Assembly: GCA_045603485.1 (NCBI GenBank)
Contig: JAZUMF010000062.1
Location: 1 to 20,463 of the forward strand
Direction: 5' to 3'
DNA length: 20,463 bases
Origin: RGIG5952 sp045603485
GTDB taxonomy: Bacteria; Verrucomicrobiota; Kiritimatiellia; RFP12; JAAYLN01
In this document: piece by piece, positions 7,948 through 15,831 of the stretch
Layout: every line of letters starts with the position of its first letter
How positions within the stretch are numbered: position 1 is the first letter of the stretch
The notes under the pieces: generated by a model
Seen by the model: only the letters and a program-made list of their open reading frames with translations
What the model was told of the DNA's origin: nothing
Databases searched by the model: none
Position numbers and translations under genes: made by a program

Positions 7948-8113
7948 TATGTAATACTTTTAAGTGGCGGATATTCAAGCTGCAGTTCACAGAGTTCGCC
8001 TCGCATCTGACGCTTATTCACGATTTTTTGTGAAGAACTTTTTTATCGGGGCTGATATAGCCATAGAATGAATTTTTGCAGTCTTGGGGTGCAGTCGGAA
8101 TTGACTTTTTTTG
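7948..8113. other. Divergent intergenic regulatory region
   Basis: There is no gene between the minus-strand gene starting at 7883 and the HIT gene at 8188. The core of the gap holds TGCAGT at 7981, 8077 and 8090; the last two are part of the direct repeat TGCAGTC spaced 13 nt apart. A small hairpin, TTCAC/GTGAA, lies at 8017-8034. Candidate operator use is inference. Confidence 0.5.
8077..8096 (+). repeat. TGCAGTC direct repeat upstream of the HIT/exporter promoter
   Basis: Two TGCAGTC words (8077-8083 and 8090-8096) begin 13 nt apart and end 17 nt before the -35 box at 8114. A related TGCAGT is at 7981-7986. The position fits an activator or repressor site, but no cognate regulator gene is in the window. 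Confidence 0.4.
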
Positions 8114-8142
8114 TTGCATAATTAAATTTTGAGTGGTAATAT
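8114..8142 (+). promoter_or_regulatory. Predicted promoter for the HIT-exporter operon
   Basis: TTGCAT (8114-8119), a 17-nt spacer and TAATAT (8137-8142) with TGG immediately before form an extended -10 promoter. It would drive the HIT gene and probably the five exporter genes behind it. Confidence 0.65.
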
Positions 8143-8187
8143 ATATCTCATTCACTAAGTGTGTACCTCCTAAAGAGGATTTAAGTC

Positions 8188-8613
8188 ATGGATGACAATT
8201 GCCTTTTTTGTAAAATAGCAGTGGGAGTTATTCCTTCCCTGAAGGTTTACGAGGACGATAAGGTTTTAGCTTTTTTGGATATCGCCCCGGTTGAGAAGGG
8301 GCATGTGCTTGTTATCTCAAAGCGGATTCATTCCGTTGCTTTGATAGAGACACCTGACGATGTCGTCTCTGAGTTGCTTGCTGTTGTTAGGAAAGTCGGT
8401 GCGGCAATGATAGCTGCGGGATTTGGTGGCTATAATGTTGTCCAAAACAACTATCCTGATGGCGGACAGGCTATTCCTCATATTCATTTCCATGTCATTC
8501 CGAGAATGAAAAATCGGACTGACCCTCTTGTTTGGACGAGTGGTGCTAATCCTTACAAGGATGACGAAGAGCGTACTGAATTTTTAGAACTTATTCGTAG
8601 CCACATCAAATAG
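8188..8613 (+). CDS. HIT-family nucleotide hydrolase/transferase
   Basis: This 141-residue cytosolic protein belongs to the histidine triad superfamily, which hydrolyses nucleoside phosphoramidates, adenylates or dinucleoside polyphosphates. The triad is H98-I-H100-F-H102 followed by VIPR. The N-terminal CLFCKI (C5, C8) is the zinc-ligand pair common in bacterial HIT proteins. Length is normal for the family. AGAGGA at 8174-8179 serves as ribosome binding site. It is preceded by an ACCTCC sequence that could pair with it. It is the first gene of a tight run; the TolC-like gene starts 6 nt after its stop. A mechanistic link to export is not known, so it may be only a co-transcribed housekeeping gene. 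Confidence 0.95.
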   Translation: MDDNCLFCKIAVGVIPSLKVYEDDKVLAFLDIAPVEKGHVLVISKRIHSVALIETPDDVVSELLAVVRKVGAAMIAAGFGGYNVVQNNYPDGGQAIPHIHFHVIPRMKNRTDPLVWTSGANPYKDDEERTEFLELIRSHIK

Positions 8614-8619
8614 GCTTAT

Positions 8620-10101
8620 ATGAAAATTTTCAAAATTCGGCATATTGCCATGTTGGCAATATCCCTTTTAGCGGCCGAGGGCATGAGTGCCTTTGCTGAC
8701 TCTTTTCCATGGTGGTTGCCTGATGAGGCGAGATATGTTGTTGCTCTTGCGTCGACAAACCATCCTTCGCTTATGGCATCCAGGTTGGAACACTCTGCCG
8801 CAAGCGAGGATCGTCTTGCTCTTGATTCTTTTTACGAGCCGTCGGCTTCTGTTGCCGGTGGGGTGGGTAGGGGCCCGGCATCGGCACCCGAAGCTGGTCT
8901 TTCTCCTTATCTGCCAGTCGATTCTTCGGGTCTTCAAGGTGGCGTCTTTGTGCCTTTGAGGGCAGGCGCGTATGTGGGGGCAGGTGTCGCGCAGCGCCGA
9001 ATTGACGATGCCTTGACTTCGGGCGCAGAGGCCTGGCAATCTATAGCAGGCGTCCGTCTCAATGTGCCGCTTTTGCGTGATCGCGGTTTTGCCCTGCAGG
9101 ACGCTAAGGAGGAGCGTGCCGACCGTATTGTTGAGCAGCGCAATGAAGAGTTCCTTTCGGTGTTGAACGGTATCCGCCGAGATGTTGCCGTTGCTTTGGC
9201 TTATGAGCTTTATTCTGGCGCTGTGGTTGAGCAATACAAGAAGGCGCTTTCGCGTGTTGAGACTCTTCTTGACGAAACTTCTGATCGCGTCGCCCTTGAG
9301 ACTGTCGCCCGTTATCAGGTCTATCCTGCCGAGATGGAGGTCCAATTTAAGCTTGATGATGTACGCCAGTATTCCGCCGCATATACTAACGCTCATTTTG
9401 CCTTATCGCAAGCTGTGGGCGGTATTGAGTTGCCTTTTGTGACGACGGGTCTTCTTTCAGAGTGGGCTGCGCTTTGTGTAACAGCTGATGTTGATAGAGT
9501 TGTCGCCGAATTCGGCAAGGAGCTCCCCGAGGTTAAGGCTGCCCGTTTGGCGGTTGAGGCCTCAAGGGCCCGCGAAAAGGAGTTGGAAGGTTCTGCGCGG
9601 TCTTCTCTTTCTTTGAGTGTCGGCATAAGCTATCAGGGCGAGAATGAGGACTTTGGGATTGGTACGGACGCTCTTTTGCGTGATGATAAGGCCGGCTTTG
9701 ATATGGCTCTTGTTTGGAGTCGTCCCTTTTCTTTTGAATCTGAAAAGGCTGCTTTGCGCGCGCAGCGTGCCCGTACACAGGCGTTGCGTGAGCGTGAGCG
9801 GCTGGTTCGAATCGCCGCGGAAACCCGCCGCCGTCAAGCCGAATCTCTTTTTATCGCGGCAACCGAGCGCATGGCGGTGGCACAAAAGGCGTTGGATGCC
9901 GCTAATAAGGCGCTAAAGTCTGAGTTGGAGCGTCTTTCCCTTGGCGAGGGAAGTAGTCGCAGCGTCCTTGATGCGCAAACAGATTTGACTTCGGCTGAGA
10001 GTAGGTCGAATGCGATTGCCTATAATGTGATCTGCTCTTTTCTTGATTTGATGCTGGCAAGCGGTGTTGATTTCGGCGGCGCTTGGACAGCATCTGAATA
10101 G
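8620..10101 (+). CDS. TolC-family outer membrane efflux protein
   Basis: This 493-residue protein is predicted to be the outer membrane channel-tunnel of the exporter encoded downstream. A signal peptide spans residues 1 to about 26 (MKIFKIRH, hydrophobic MLAISLLAAEGMSAFA). Two internally related halves follow, each with beta-strand segments and long alpha-helical hairpins, as in TolC. The second half ends with the family hallmark ERLSLGEGSSRSVLDAQTDL. Length fits the family. The start lies 6 nt after the HIT stop codon and has no clear Shine-Dalgarno sequence, so it may be translationally coupled. The protein is charge-rich in the predicted coiled coils (about 160-260 and 365-470). Alternative roles in other efflux systems sharing this channel are possible. 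Confidence 0.92.
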   Translation: MKIFKIRHIAMLAISLLAAEGMSAFADSFPWWLPDEARYVVALASTNHPSLMASRLEHSAASEDRLALDSFYEPSASVAGGVGRGPASAPEAGLSPYLPVDSSGLQGGVFVPLRAGAYVGAGVAQRRIDDALTSGAEAWQSIAGVRLNVPLLRDRGFALQDAKEERADRIVEQRNEEFLSVLNGIRRDVAVALAYELYSGAVVEQYKKALSRVETLLDETSDRVALETVARYQVYPAEMEVQFKLDDVRQYSAAYTNAHFALSQAVGGIELPFVTTGLLSEWAALCVTADVDRVVAEFGKELPEVKAARLAVEASRAREKELEGSARSSLSLSVGISYQGENEDFGIGTDALLRDDKAGFDMALVWSRPFSFESEKAALRAQRARTQALRERERLVRIAAETRRRQAESLFIAATERMAVAQKALDAANKALKSELERLSLGEGSSRSVLDAQTDLTSAESRSNAIAYNVICSFLDLMLASGVDFGGAWTASE

Positions 10102-10132
10102 AGCCTTGTTTCCTGTTAGGAGGTTTTTTGTC

Positions 10133-10954
10133 ATGGCGATGTCTTCAAGGTTAATCAACCTTTTGCGAAAGCAGTTCCCGGGTAATGAAGATCCTGCGGC
10201 AAGTGCAAATGATCTTTTGCGTGATGTTATCATTCAGGGTGATCAGCGTGAGCAGATTGAGCAGGACAAGAAACTGCTTGAGGAGGTTGTTGATGCTGGC
10301 GCTGACGAGATTACGCGTGAGGCCAATAGGCGTTTGAAGGAGGCTGCCGAGCAGTCGCTTCGAAGTCTCAAGGTTATTCAGGGCGGCAGATGCCCTAAGT
10401 GCGGCGAGCATATCCGTCAGCATCTTTTTGCCGCTGTTTGCGATTCCTGCGGTTGGAACTCATACGAGATTCCCCGTACCGGCGGCGTCAAGATTCATCT
10501 TCTTAATTCTGATACGGTCCTTGACGGTGAACGGGCTTATACTTTGAAGGATGGCTCGATTTTGCTTCTTAAAAAGGATGCCGTGATTGCAAGGCTTCGC
10601 CGCGATGCTGTCGGCTGGGTTGAGTATATTTGGCCTGACGACGAGTTGGAGCAGCGCCGTAAGCTTGTCATTGACCAGCTGACCGTAAAGTGCGCCTGGT
10701 GTGAGAAGGTCTGCGATCCTGATATTGACGGCTTCCATGTCGCACAGGTTGCTTTTGGCGCCAATCAGGAGCGTTTCAGCTTTTGCTGTGACGACTGCTA
10801 TGAGGCATTCCGTAAGATGTATCCTTCGAGGGTTCACCGTAATTGCTATGAGCGAGACTGTAAGGATTGCAATCTTTGCATAAAGCATTTTGAGGATGAG
10901 TTTGACAATCTCCGCGGTCGGGCGAAGGAGATTAAGCCTGCTCAGAACAAGTAA
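10133..10954 (+). CDS. Cysteine-rich multi-zinc-ribbon protein of unknown function in the exporter operon
   Basis: I do not recognise this 273-residue protein. The start at 10133 is set by TAGGAGG at 10117-10123; an upstream in-frame ATG at 10064 would overlap the TolC gene. Residues about 25-82 are a charged, Gln/Glu-rich, probably coiled-coil stretch. Then comes a zinc ribbon CPKCG...CDSCG (C87, C90, C103, C106). A mostly beta segment spans about 113-180 (VKIHLLNSD, YTLKDGSILLLKKD). Next is CAWCEKVC (C187, C190, C194) with FCCDDC...F (C218, C219, C222), which resembles TRASH/YHS metal-binding domains. Last is C238-x4-C243-x2-C246-x2-C249-x2-H252, which could bind zinc or an Fe-S cluster. 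There is no signal peptide or membrane segment, so it should be cytosolic. It lies 31 nt after the TolC gene and 24 nt before the HlyD gene, so a role in exporter assembly, substrate handling or metal sensing is plausible but unproven. Confidence 0.85.
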   Translation: MAMSSRLINLLRKQFPGNEDPAASANDLLRDVIIQGDQREQIEQDKKLLEEVVDAGADEITREANRRLKEAAEQSLRSLKVIQGGRCPKCGEHIRQHLFAAVCDSCGWNSYEIPRTGGVKIHLLNSDTVLDGERAYTLKDGSILLLKKDAVIARLRRDAVGWVEYIWPDDELEQRRKLVIDQLTVKCAWCEKVCDPDIDGFHVAQVAFGANQERFSFCCDDCYEAFRKMYPSRVHRNCYERDCKDCNLCIKHFEDEFDNLRGRAKEIKPAQNK

Positions 10955-10978
10955 TTTTAATTATAAGGGAGTTTTACA

Positions 10979-12019
10979 ATGGGCGAATATCGTAGCACAA
11001 GGGGCGAGAAGCCACCTGAGACTTCTTCTGAGAAGAAGCATAGACTTTTTCGTAATACTGTACGCATTTTGATATTTTGCGTTGTCGTTGTTTTGCTGGG
11101 AGTTTTCATTAAGGTTCCGCGAAGAGTTCCCGCCTCCGGCTATGCGACGACTTTCCCATATTCAGAGGTGCGCTCGTCTGTCAATGGAGCTATTCAGTCG
11201 ATAGAGGTTTCCTCAGGGGATGTTGTCAAGGCAGGAGATGTCTTGGTTAGGCTTTATGATGAGGCTGAAAAGGCCGCTCTCCAGCGCGCCGAGGTTGAGG
11301 CAAAGCGTGCTGAAAGCGAGCTTGAGGCGAGAATTTCGCAATATGCGGATGAGGTGCGCAGCCATTCTAACGCCGTGCAGATAGCTTCGCTTTCTTTGGA
11401 GTATGCGAAGCGTCGCTTGGGTATTACAAAGCAGCTTCTTGAAAAGGGGTTGGCCTCCAGCCGCGATCTGATGTCGGATGAGCATCAGGTTGCACTTAAT
11501 GAGATGCAATTTAATCAGCTCAACGATCGTGATATATCGGCAGGACTTCGCCAGATAGAGGCTTTGCGCCGTCAGCTTGAGGCCGCTAAGGCGGCTGTCC
11601 GCAGCGCAAAGGCTGATTTGGAAACCCGTGTGATTCGTGCTCCATCGGCAGGTCGGGTGTTGCGTCATACCTTTTATGTCGGTGAGCTCGCTAGAGTCGA
11701 TCAGGTGCTTTATGAGATTTTCGGCGATGAAGAGCGACTTGTGAGACTTCGTGTTCCCGAACGATATGCGACCCGTATAGTTCAGGGCTTGCCGATAAGA
11801 ATTCAATTCCGTACAGCCAAGCGATTTGCCCGTCGCAATTGGGTTAAGGGCGAGGTCTTTGAGATGCGTTCCGCAATTCAAGCCGAGGGAAATAACACCT
11901 ATCGCGTCATTTATTGCCCATACGAGGAGCCGGCCTTCGATGTCCCTCCCGGAACTACCGCAGATGCTGAGATTCTCATCGGTAAAACATCGCTTTGGCG
12001 TTTGATTTTTGACGATTAG
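10979..12019 (+). CDS. HlyD-family periplasmic adaptor (membrane fusion protein)
   Basis: This 346-residue protein should bridge the inner-membrane ABC transporter and the TolC-like channel. AAGGGAG at 10965-10971 sets the start. A short cytoplasmic N-terminus is followed by one membrane anchor at about residues 26-44 (TVRILIFCVVVVLLGVFI). The first biotinyl-lipoyl half (SSVNGAIQSIEVSSGDVVKAG) comes next, then a long alpha-helical hairpin at about 95-215. The second lipoyl half (VIRAPSAGRVLRHTFYVGEL) and a beta-barrel/membrane-proximal part close it. Length and order are normal for adaptors that work with ABC exporters. The ABC1 gene starts 29 nt downstream. Confidence 0.93.
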   Translation: MGEYRSTRGEKPPETSSEKKHRLFRNTVRILIFCVVVVLLGVFIKVPRRVPASGYATTFPYSEVRSSVNGAIQSIEVSSGDVVKAGDVLVRLYDEAEKAALQRAEVEAKRAESELEARISQYADEVRSHSNAVQIASLSLEYAKRRLGITKQLLEKGLASSRDLMSDEHQVALNEMQFNQLNDRDISAGLRQIEALRRQLEAAKAAVRSAKADLETRVIRAPSAGRVLRHTFYVGELARVDQVLYEIFGDEERLVRLRVPERYATRIVQGLPIRIQFRTAKRFARRNWVKGEVFEMRSAIQAEGNNTYRVIYCPYEEPAFDVPPGTTADAEILIGKTSLWRLIFDD

Positions 12020-12023
12020 CTTT

Positions 12024-12037
12024 ATAGGTAAACCTAT
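12024..12037. repeat. Short palindrome between the adaptor and ABC1 genes
   Basis: ATAGGT-AA-ACCTAT is a perfect inverted repeat with a 2-nt centre, 11 nt before the ABC1 ATG (12049). That ATG lacks a recognisable Shine-Dalgarno sequence, and AGGT is the only purine-rich candidate. As RNA the loop is too tight for a stable hairpin, so if functional it is more likely a protein-binding site. Confidence 0.4.
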
Positions 12038-12048
12038 TAGCTTGCTTT

Positions 12049-13818
12049 ATGAGCAACACGAGCAACGAGAAGACGCTATTAGCCAAGATAGCAGTTTTTA
12101 TAAGGCCATTCCGCTTTCAGTTGATTGGAATGGCCATTTTGACTGTAATGATTTCGCTTGCGGGCGTATTGCCTCCGCTTTTGCTCAGATCCGTCATAAA
12201 TGATGTTATCGTTGATAGGCATACCGAGCTTATGCCGGGCATAATTACAGGCTTTATCGTTGTCACTGTTGTCACTATTTCGTGCAGCTATATTCAGTTG
12301 ATTTCAATGGCGGTTATCAGTCAGTCATTTGTCATGAAGATTAGAAATGCCGTCTATGACCATATGCTTAAACTGAGTATGTCATTCTTTAGCCGAGAGG
12401 GAACAGGAAAGCTGGTTAATCGGCTTATGGGCGACAGCACAGTCTTGCAGGAAGCTTTGTCGGTGACATCTTTGCAAGTGATTGCTGACTTGGTCTCGGC
12501 AAGCTTTGCGATTTCCGCAACGCTTTTCATCAATTGGCGTTTGGCGATTCCTCTTTACATTATCGTCATTCTTTTTGCGCTTAACATCAAGTTAAGAATC
12601 GGCGAGCTTCGCAGATTATCGAGAGTTCAGCGTATCGCAGAGGATAGAGTTGCCGCTGGGGTGCAAAATCGGCTTGCTGCGAATCTTACCGTAAAAACCT
12701 ACGGTACCGAGTCGCGGGAGGATGAATATTTTCACACGCAAAGCTCAACGAGTCTTGACCTAGAACGCGACGGGAGGATTGCAACCGCCGATTTTTGGCG
12801 TAATACCGAGCTTTTGCGCGATGGCGGCCATAAGATTGTCTTTTTTATCGGCTGCGCTATGGTTCTTTCCGGGACGGCAAGCTATGGTGATGTAACCGCG
12901 TTTTGCTCTTATGCGATGCTTTTGCTTACCCCAGCTGTGCGCTTTTCACTTATTGCGCAGCAATTTCAAAGTATCAAGGTTTCGGCAGAGCGCCTTTTCG
13001 AGATTCTGGGTGAAGAGTCGCTTGTTGTGGAACGGCCTGGCGCGGTTGCATTGAAAGAGTGTCGAGGGGAAATTCATTTGGAGAATATTCACTTCGGCTA
13101 TACTCCTGAGAAAGAGGTTATCAAGGGAATTTCACTTGATGTTATGCCTGGAGAAACCATTGCATTGGTTGGTACTACCGGTTGCGGCAAATCAACAATC
13201 CTTTCGCTTTTGATGAGGCTGTACGATGTCACCGATGGGCGTATCACTATCGACGGCAAAGATATTCGAGATTTGACGCTGAAGTCTTTAAGAACCAATT
13301 TTGGTATTGTTCTTCAGGAGTCGCTTCTCTTTTCAGTCAGTATTGCAGATAATATCCGTTATGGTCGCCCGCATGCAACGATGAAGCAAATAGAGTTTGC
13401 CGCCAAAATCGCCGAGATACACAACGAAATTGTTGCAATGCCTAAAGGGTATGAGTCTCGAATCGGAGATCCTGATGTCCACTTGTCGGTGGGACAAAAG
13501 CAGAGAATCGCAATTGCCCGCGCCATTTTGGCAGACCCTGCGATTCTTGTTATGGATGAGGCGACAAGCTCTCTTGATACCAATTCTGAAAGGGCCATTC
13601 AGACGGCTCTTGACAGATTCCTTACGGGCAGGACGGCTTTTATCGTTGCCCACAGACTTAGTACAATTCGCAATGCCGATAAAATCGTCTTTATCGATCA
13701 GGGAAAAATCGTTGAGTGCGGTCCCCACGAAGAGCTTGTCAAGATTGAAGGTGGCCGTTATCGTAAGTTGTATGAAACCCATGCTGCCGCTGGAACAATT
13801 TCAGAGGAGGAGGGCTGA
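12049..13818 (+). CDS. ABC exporter half-transporter 1 (TMD-NBD, catalytically competent Walker B)
   Basis: This 589-residue protein has an N-terminal six-helix membrane domain (about 1-310) fused to a nucleotide-binding domain. Walker A is GTTGCGKST (375-383), the Q-loop lies in LQESLLF, Walker B is VMDE with catalytic E504, and the His switch is H535 (VAHRLST). The signature is LSVGQ (479-483), where canonical LSGGQ has a second Gly. These features predict that its own Walker motifs hydrolyse ATP, while its altered signature serves the partner's defective site. No C39 peptidase domain is present, so leader-peptide cleavage is not expected. Its stop overlaps the start of the next gene by one base (TGATG), the usual arrangement for obligate subunits. 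Substrate cannot be deduced. Confidence 0.95.
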   Translation: MSNTSNEKTLLAKIAVFIRPFRFQLIGMAILTVMISLAGVLPPLLLRSVINDVIVDRHTELMPGIITGFIVVTVVTISCSYIQLISMAVISQSFVMKIRNAVYDHMLKLSMSFFSREGTGKLVNRLMGDSTVLQEALSVTSLQVIADLVSASFAISATLFINWRLAIPLYIIVILFALNIKLRIGELRRLSRVQRIAEDRVAAGVQNRLAANLTVKTYGTESREDEYFHTQSSTSLDLERDGRIATADFWRNTELLRDGGHKIVFFIGCAMVLSGTASYGDVTAFCSYAMLLLTPAVRFSLIAQQFQSIKVSAERLFEILGEESLVVERPGAVALKECRGEIHLENIHFGYTPEKEVIKGISLDVMPGETIALVGTTGCGKSTILSLLMRLYDVTDGRITIDGKDIRDLTLKSLRTNFGIVLQESLLFSVSIADNIRYGRPHATMKQIEFAAKIAEIHNEIVAMPKGYESRIGDPDVHLSVGQKQRIAIARAILADPAILVMDEATSSLDTNSERAIQTALDRFLTGRTAFIVAHRLSTIRNADKIVFIDQGKIVECGPHEELVKIEGGRYRKLYETHAAAGTISEEEG

Positions 13819-15770
13819 TGGCAACGAAGCGCAGAAGATGGGAATATCGTAAGGTCCCATACAGAACCGATAAGCCTTCGGTAGAGCAGGCTGGCGGAAA
13901 TAAAGCCGTTTGGGCCTTTTTTAAGCGCTATCTCAAGCCATACAGGTTTTTGCTGGTATTGCTCGTATTGATGACATCTCTCCACAGCAGCTCTACATAT
14001 TTGCAAAACTACTTTTCTCAGATTGCCGTCGATGATGTTTTGCAAATAGGGAATGTTCCTGAGACTATCGAGAGGATATCAAGAGGAGGGTCACCGTTAA
14101 GTTTAGAGCGCAGAATCGAGGAGGGGGAGCCGCGTCACAAAAGCGGATATATAGCCGAAAGCTTTAAGGGAAACGAAGCAACCAGACCAGCGTGGCCGTG
14201 GAGAGAGCTTTTTGTGCTCTTTTCACTATGTATTTTAACAATAGTAGCCTTCAATATTCTCAATCGGTTAAACCTGCGATTGAAGACCTATATCGGCAAA
14301 TCAATATCTGAACGGTTGCGCGACGAGCTTCACGAGAAGGTCATAAGCCTGTCAATGTCATATCATCTCTCGCATACCCCAGGTAGATTGATGGCGCGTA
14401 TTTTGGGTGATGTCAGTGCCTTGAATACCCTGATGATGGATGTCATTGTGTTGACAATCGGTGAGCTTGTGATGTTTTTCTCAGGATTGATAATTACATT
14501 TTTCATCAGTCCAACAATTGCTCTTTTCGTAGTTATTTCAATTACTCCTTATTTGATGAATGCTGTAAAGATTCGTAAGGAGATGCGAAAAATCGTCTTG
14601 GAGATAAGACATACGAATGCTTGTCTTTGGGGCTACAGCTCGCAAAAGATTGACGCAATCAAGGCAATCGTCGCATACGGGCGGGAAGCTCTGGAGTCGC
14701 TGTCTTTTCACAGACTTTCGTCATGTATGCTTAGGGACCATGTAAGATTACAGTCTCTAAATGCAAAATTACATTCAGGTGTGCAGCTCTTTTCGCTTCT
14801 CGGAAGCCGTCTGATTACTATTTACAGTGCCTATTTAGTTCTTGATGGGCGAATGACTCTCGGAACGATGATTTATCTCACATCTGTAATTTCAACACTC
14901 TATCAGCCTGTCGCCTCATTGACACTAAGAGCTATGCATTTTTCAATTATTTCTGTTGTAATTCAGCGTATCACCTATACGCTTACATACAAGCAGGAGA
15001 TTGAAGAGAATCCTGCAGGAAAGCAATTTCCGATACCGATGCATTCAGGAATCAAAATCCGCAATTTGACATTCGGCTGGAATCGCGATCTGCCGCCTGT
15101 TATTGATAACATAAATCTTGATATTCCAGTCGGTAATTGGCTATGTATAATGGGCGCAAGCGGCTCAGGCAAGTCGACATTGCTGCATTTAATAGCCCGC
15201 CTTTACGACCCGCAGTCAGGCGTAATCGAGGTAGACGGTGTTGATATTTCGCACATCAAATTCTCATCCTTGAGGCACAATCTCGCGTATGTGCCCCAAG
15301 AGGCGCAAATACTCAGTGGCACAATCCGCGATAACATCATTTATGGTGTCCCCGACGCAACTCCTACGATGATTATGGAAGCGGCGGAATCCGCCGATGC
15401 TCATAATTTCATCATGGAAATGCCAATCAAGTATGAGACGGTCGTTGGTGAAAAGGGTGCAACGCTCTCTGGCGGACAGCGTCAGCGCATATCAATTGCG
15501 CGCGCCCTCTTGACTAAGCCGGAAGTTCTCCTTTTAGATGACTGCACCTCGGCTCTCGACGCAAATACCGAGCGAAAGCTTCAAGAAACCTTCTCTAAGA
15601 TACTTTCAGGTAAGACGGCGGTAATCGTTTCGCAACGCGTCTCAATGGCTTGCCGCTGTTCTCAGATTGTAGTCCTCGAGGGCGGTAAAATCCTTGAGCA
15701 GGGTTCGCACGATGAATTGATTAAAAAAGGTGGCTACTATGCCAACCTCTATAAGATTCAGACAAGCTAG
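13818..15770 (+). CDS. ABC exporter half-transporter 2 (TMD-NBD, degenerate catalytic site)
   Basis: This 650-residue half-transporter is preceded by a strong GGAGGAGGG (13806-13813) inside the ABC1 3' end and starts in its stop codon. A basic N-terminus (MATKRRR) precedes TM1 at about 44-64. About 50 hydrophilic residues (78-128) sit between TM1 and TM2, roughly where ABC1 has only a short loop. The ATPase domain has intact Walker A GASGSGKST (446-454) and signature LSGGQ (550-554). However, Walker B is LLLDD, with D575 replacing the catalytic Glu, and the His switch is Q606 (VSQRVS). This is the substitution pattern of the degenerate site in heterodimeric exporters such as TM287/288 and BmrCD. 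It should pair with ABC1 rather than act alone. Confidence 0.95.
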   Translation: MATKRRRWEYRKVPYRTDKPSVEQAGGNKAVWAFFKRYLKPYRFLLVLLVLMTSLHSSSTYLQNYFSQIAVDDVLQIGNVPETIERISRGGSPLSLERRIEEGEPRHKSGYIAESFKGNEATRPAWPWRELFVLFSLCILTIVAFNILNRLNLRLKTYIGKSISERLRDELHEKVISLSMSYHLSHTPGRLMARILGDVSALNTLMMDVIVLTIGELVMFFSGLIITFFISPTIALFVVISITPYLMNAVKIRKEMRKIVLEIRHTNACLWGYSSQKIDAIKAIVAYGREALESLSFHRLSSCMLRDHVRLQSLNAKLHSGVQLFSLLGSRLITIYSAYLVLDGRMTLGTMIYLTSVISTLYQPVASLTLRAMHFSIISVVIQRITYTLTYKQEIEENPAGKQFPIPMHSGIKIRNLTFGWNRDLPPVIDNINLDIPVGNWLCIMGASGSGKSTLLHLIARLYDPQSGVIEVDGVDISHIKFSSLRHNLAYVPQEAQILSGTIRDNIIYGVPDATPTMIMEAAESADAHNFIMEMPIKYETVVGEKGATLSGGQRQRISIARALLTKPEVLLLDDCTSALDANTERKLQETFSKILSGKTAVIVSQRVSMACRCSQIVVLEGGKILEQGSHDELIKKGGYYANLYKIQTS

Positions 15771-15831
15771 AGTTTCTTCCGCACTCTTTATTATGAAATT
15801 CAAATTTTAGGATGCTGTCTTGGTCTGAATT
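15771..15831 (+). other. Short gap between exporter operon and GH127-like gene
   Basis: This 61-nt gap is AT-rich. I see no intrinsic terminator and no convincing promoter or ribosome binding site before the ATG at 15832, so the next gene may be reached by read-through from the exporter operon. Confidence 0.4.

Noticed and set aside
8188..8613. HIT protein as a dedicated exporter component
   Set aside because: Its sequence is that of an ordinary HIT hydrolase, and adjacency alone does not support a role in export.
10064..10132. Upstream start for the Cys-rich protein
   Set aside because: It would overlap the TolC gene by 38 nt without a ribosome binding site, while TAGGAGG at 10117-10123 points to ATG 10133.
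11213..11881. A 222-codon antisense frame within the HlyD-like gene
   Set aside because: It is a shadow frame of a clear family member, with no ribosome binding site or recognisable domain.
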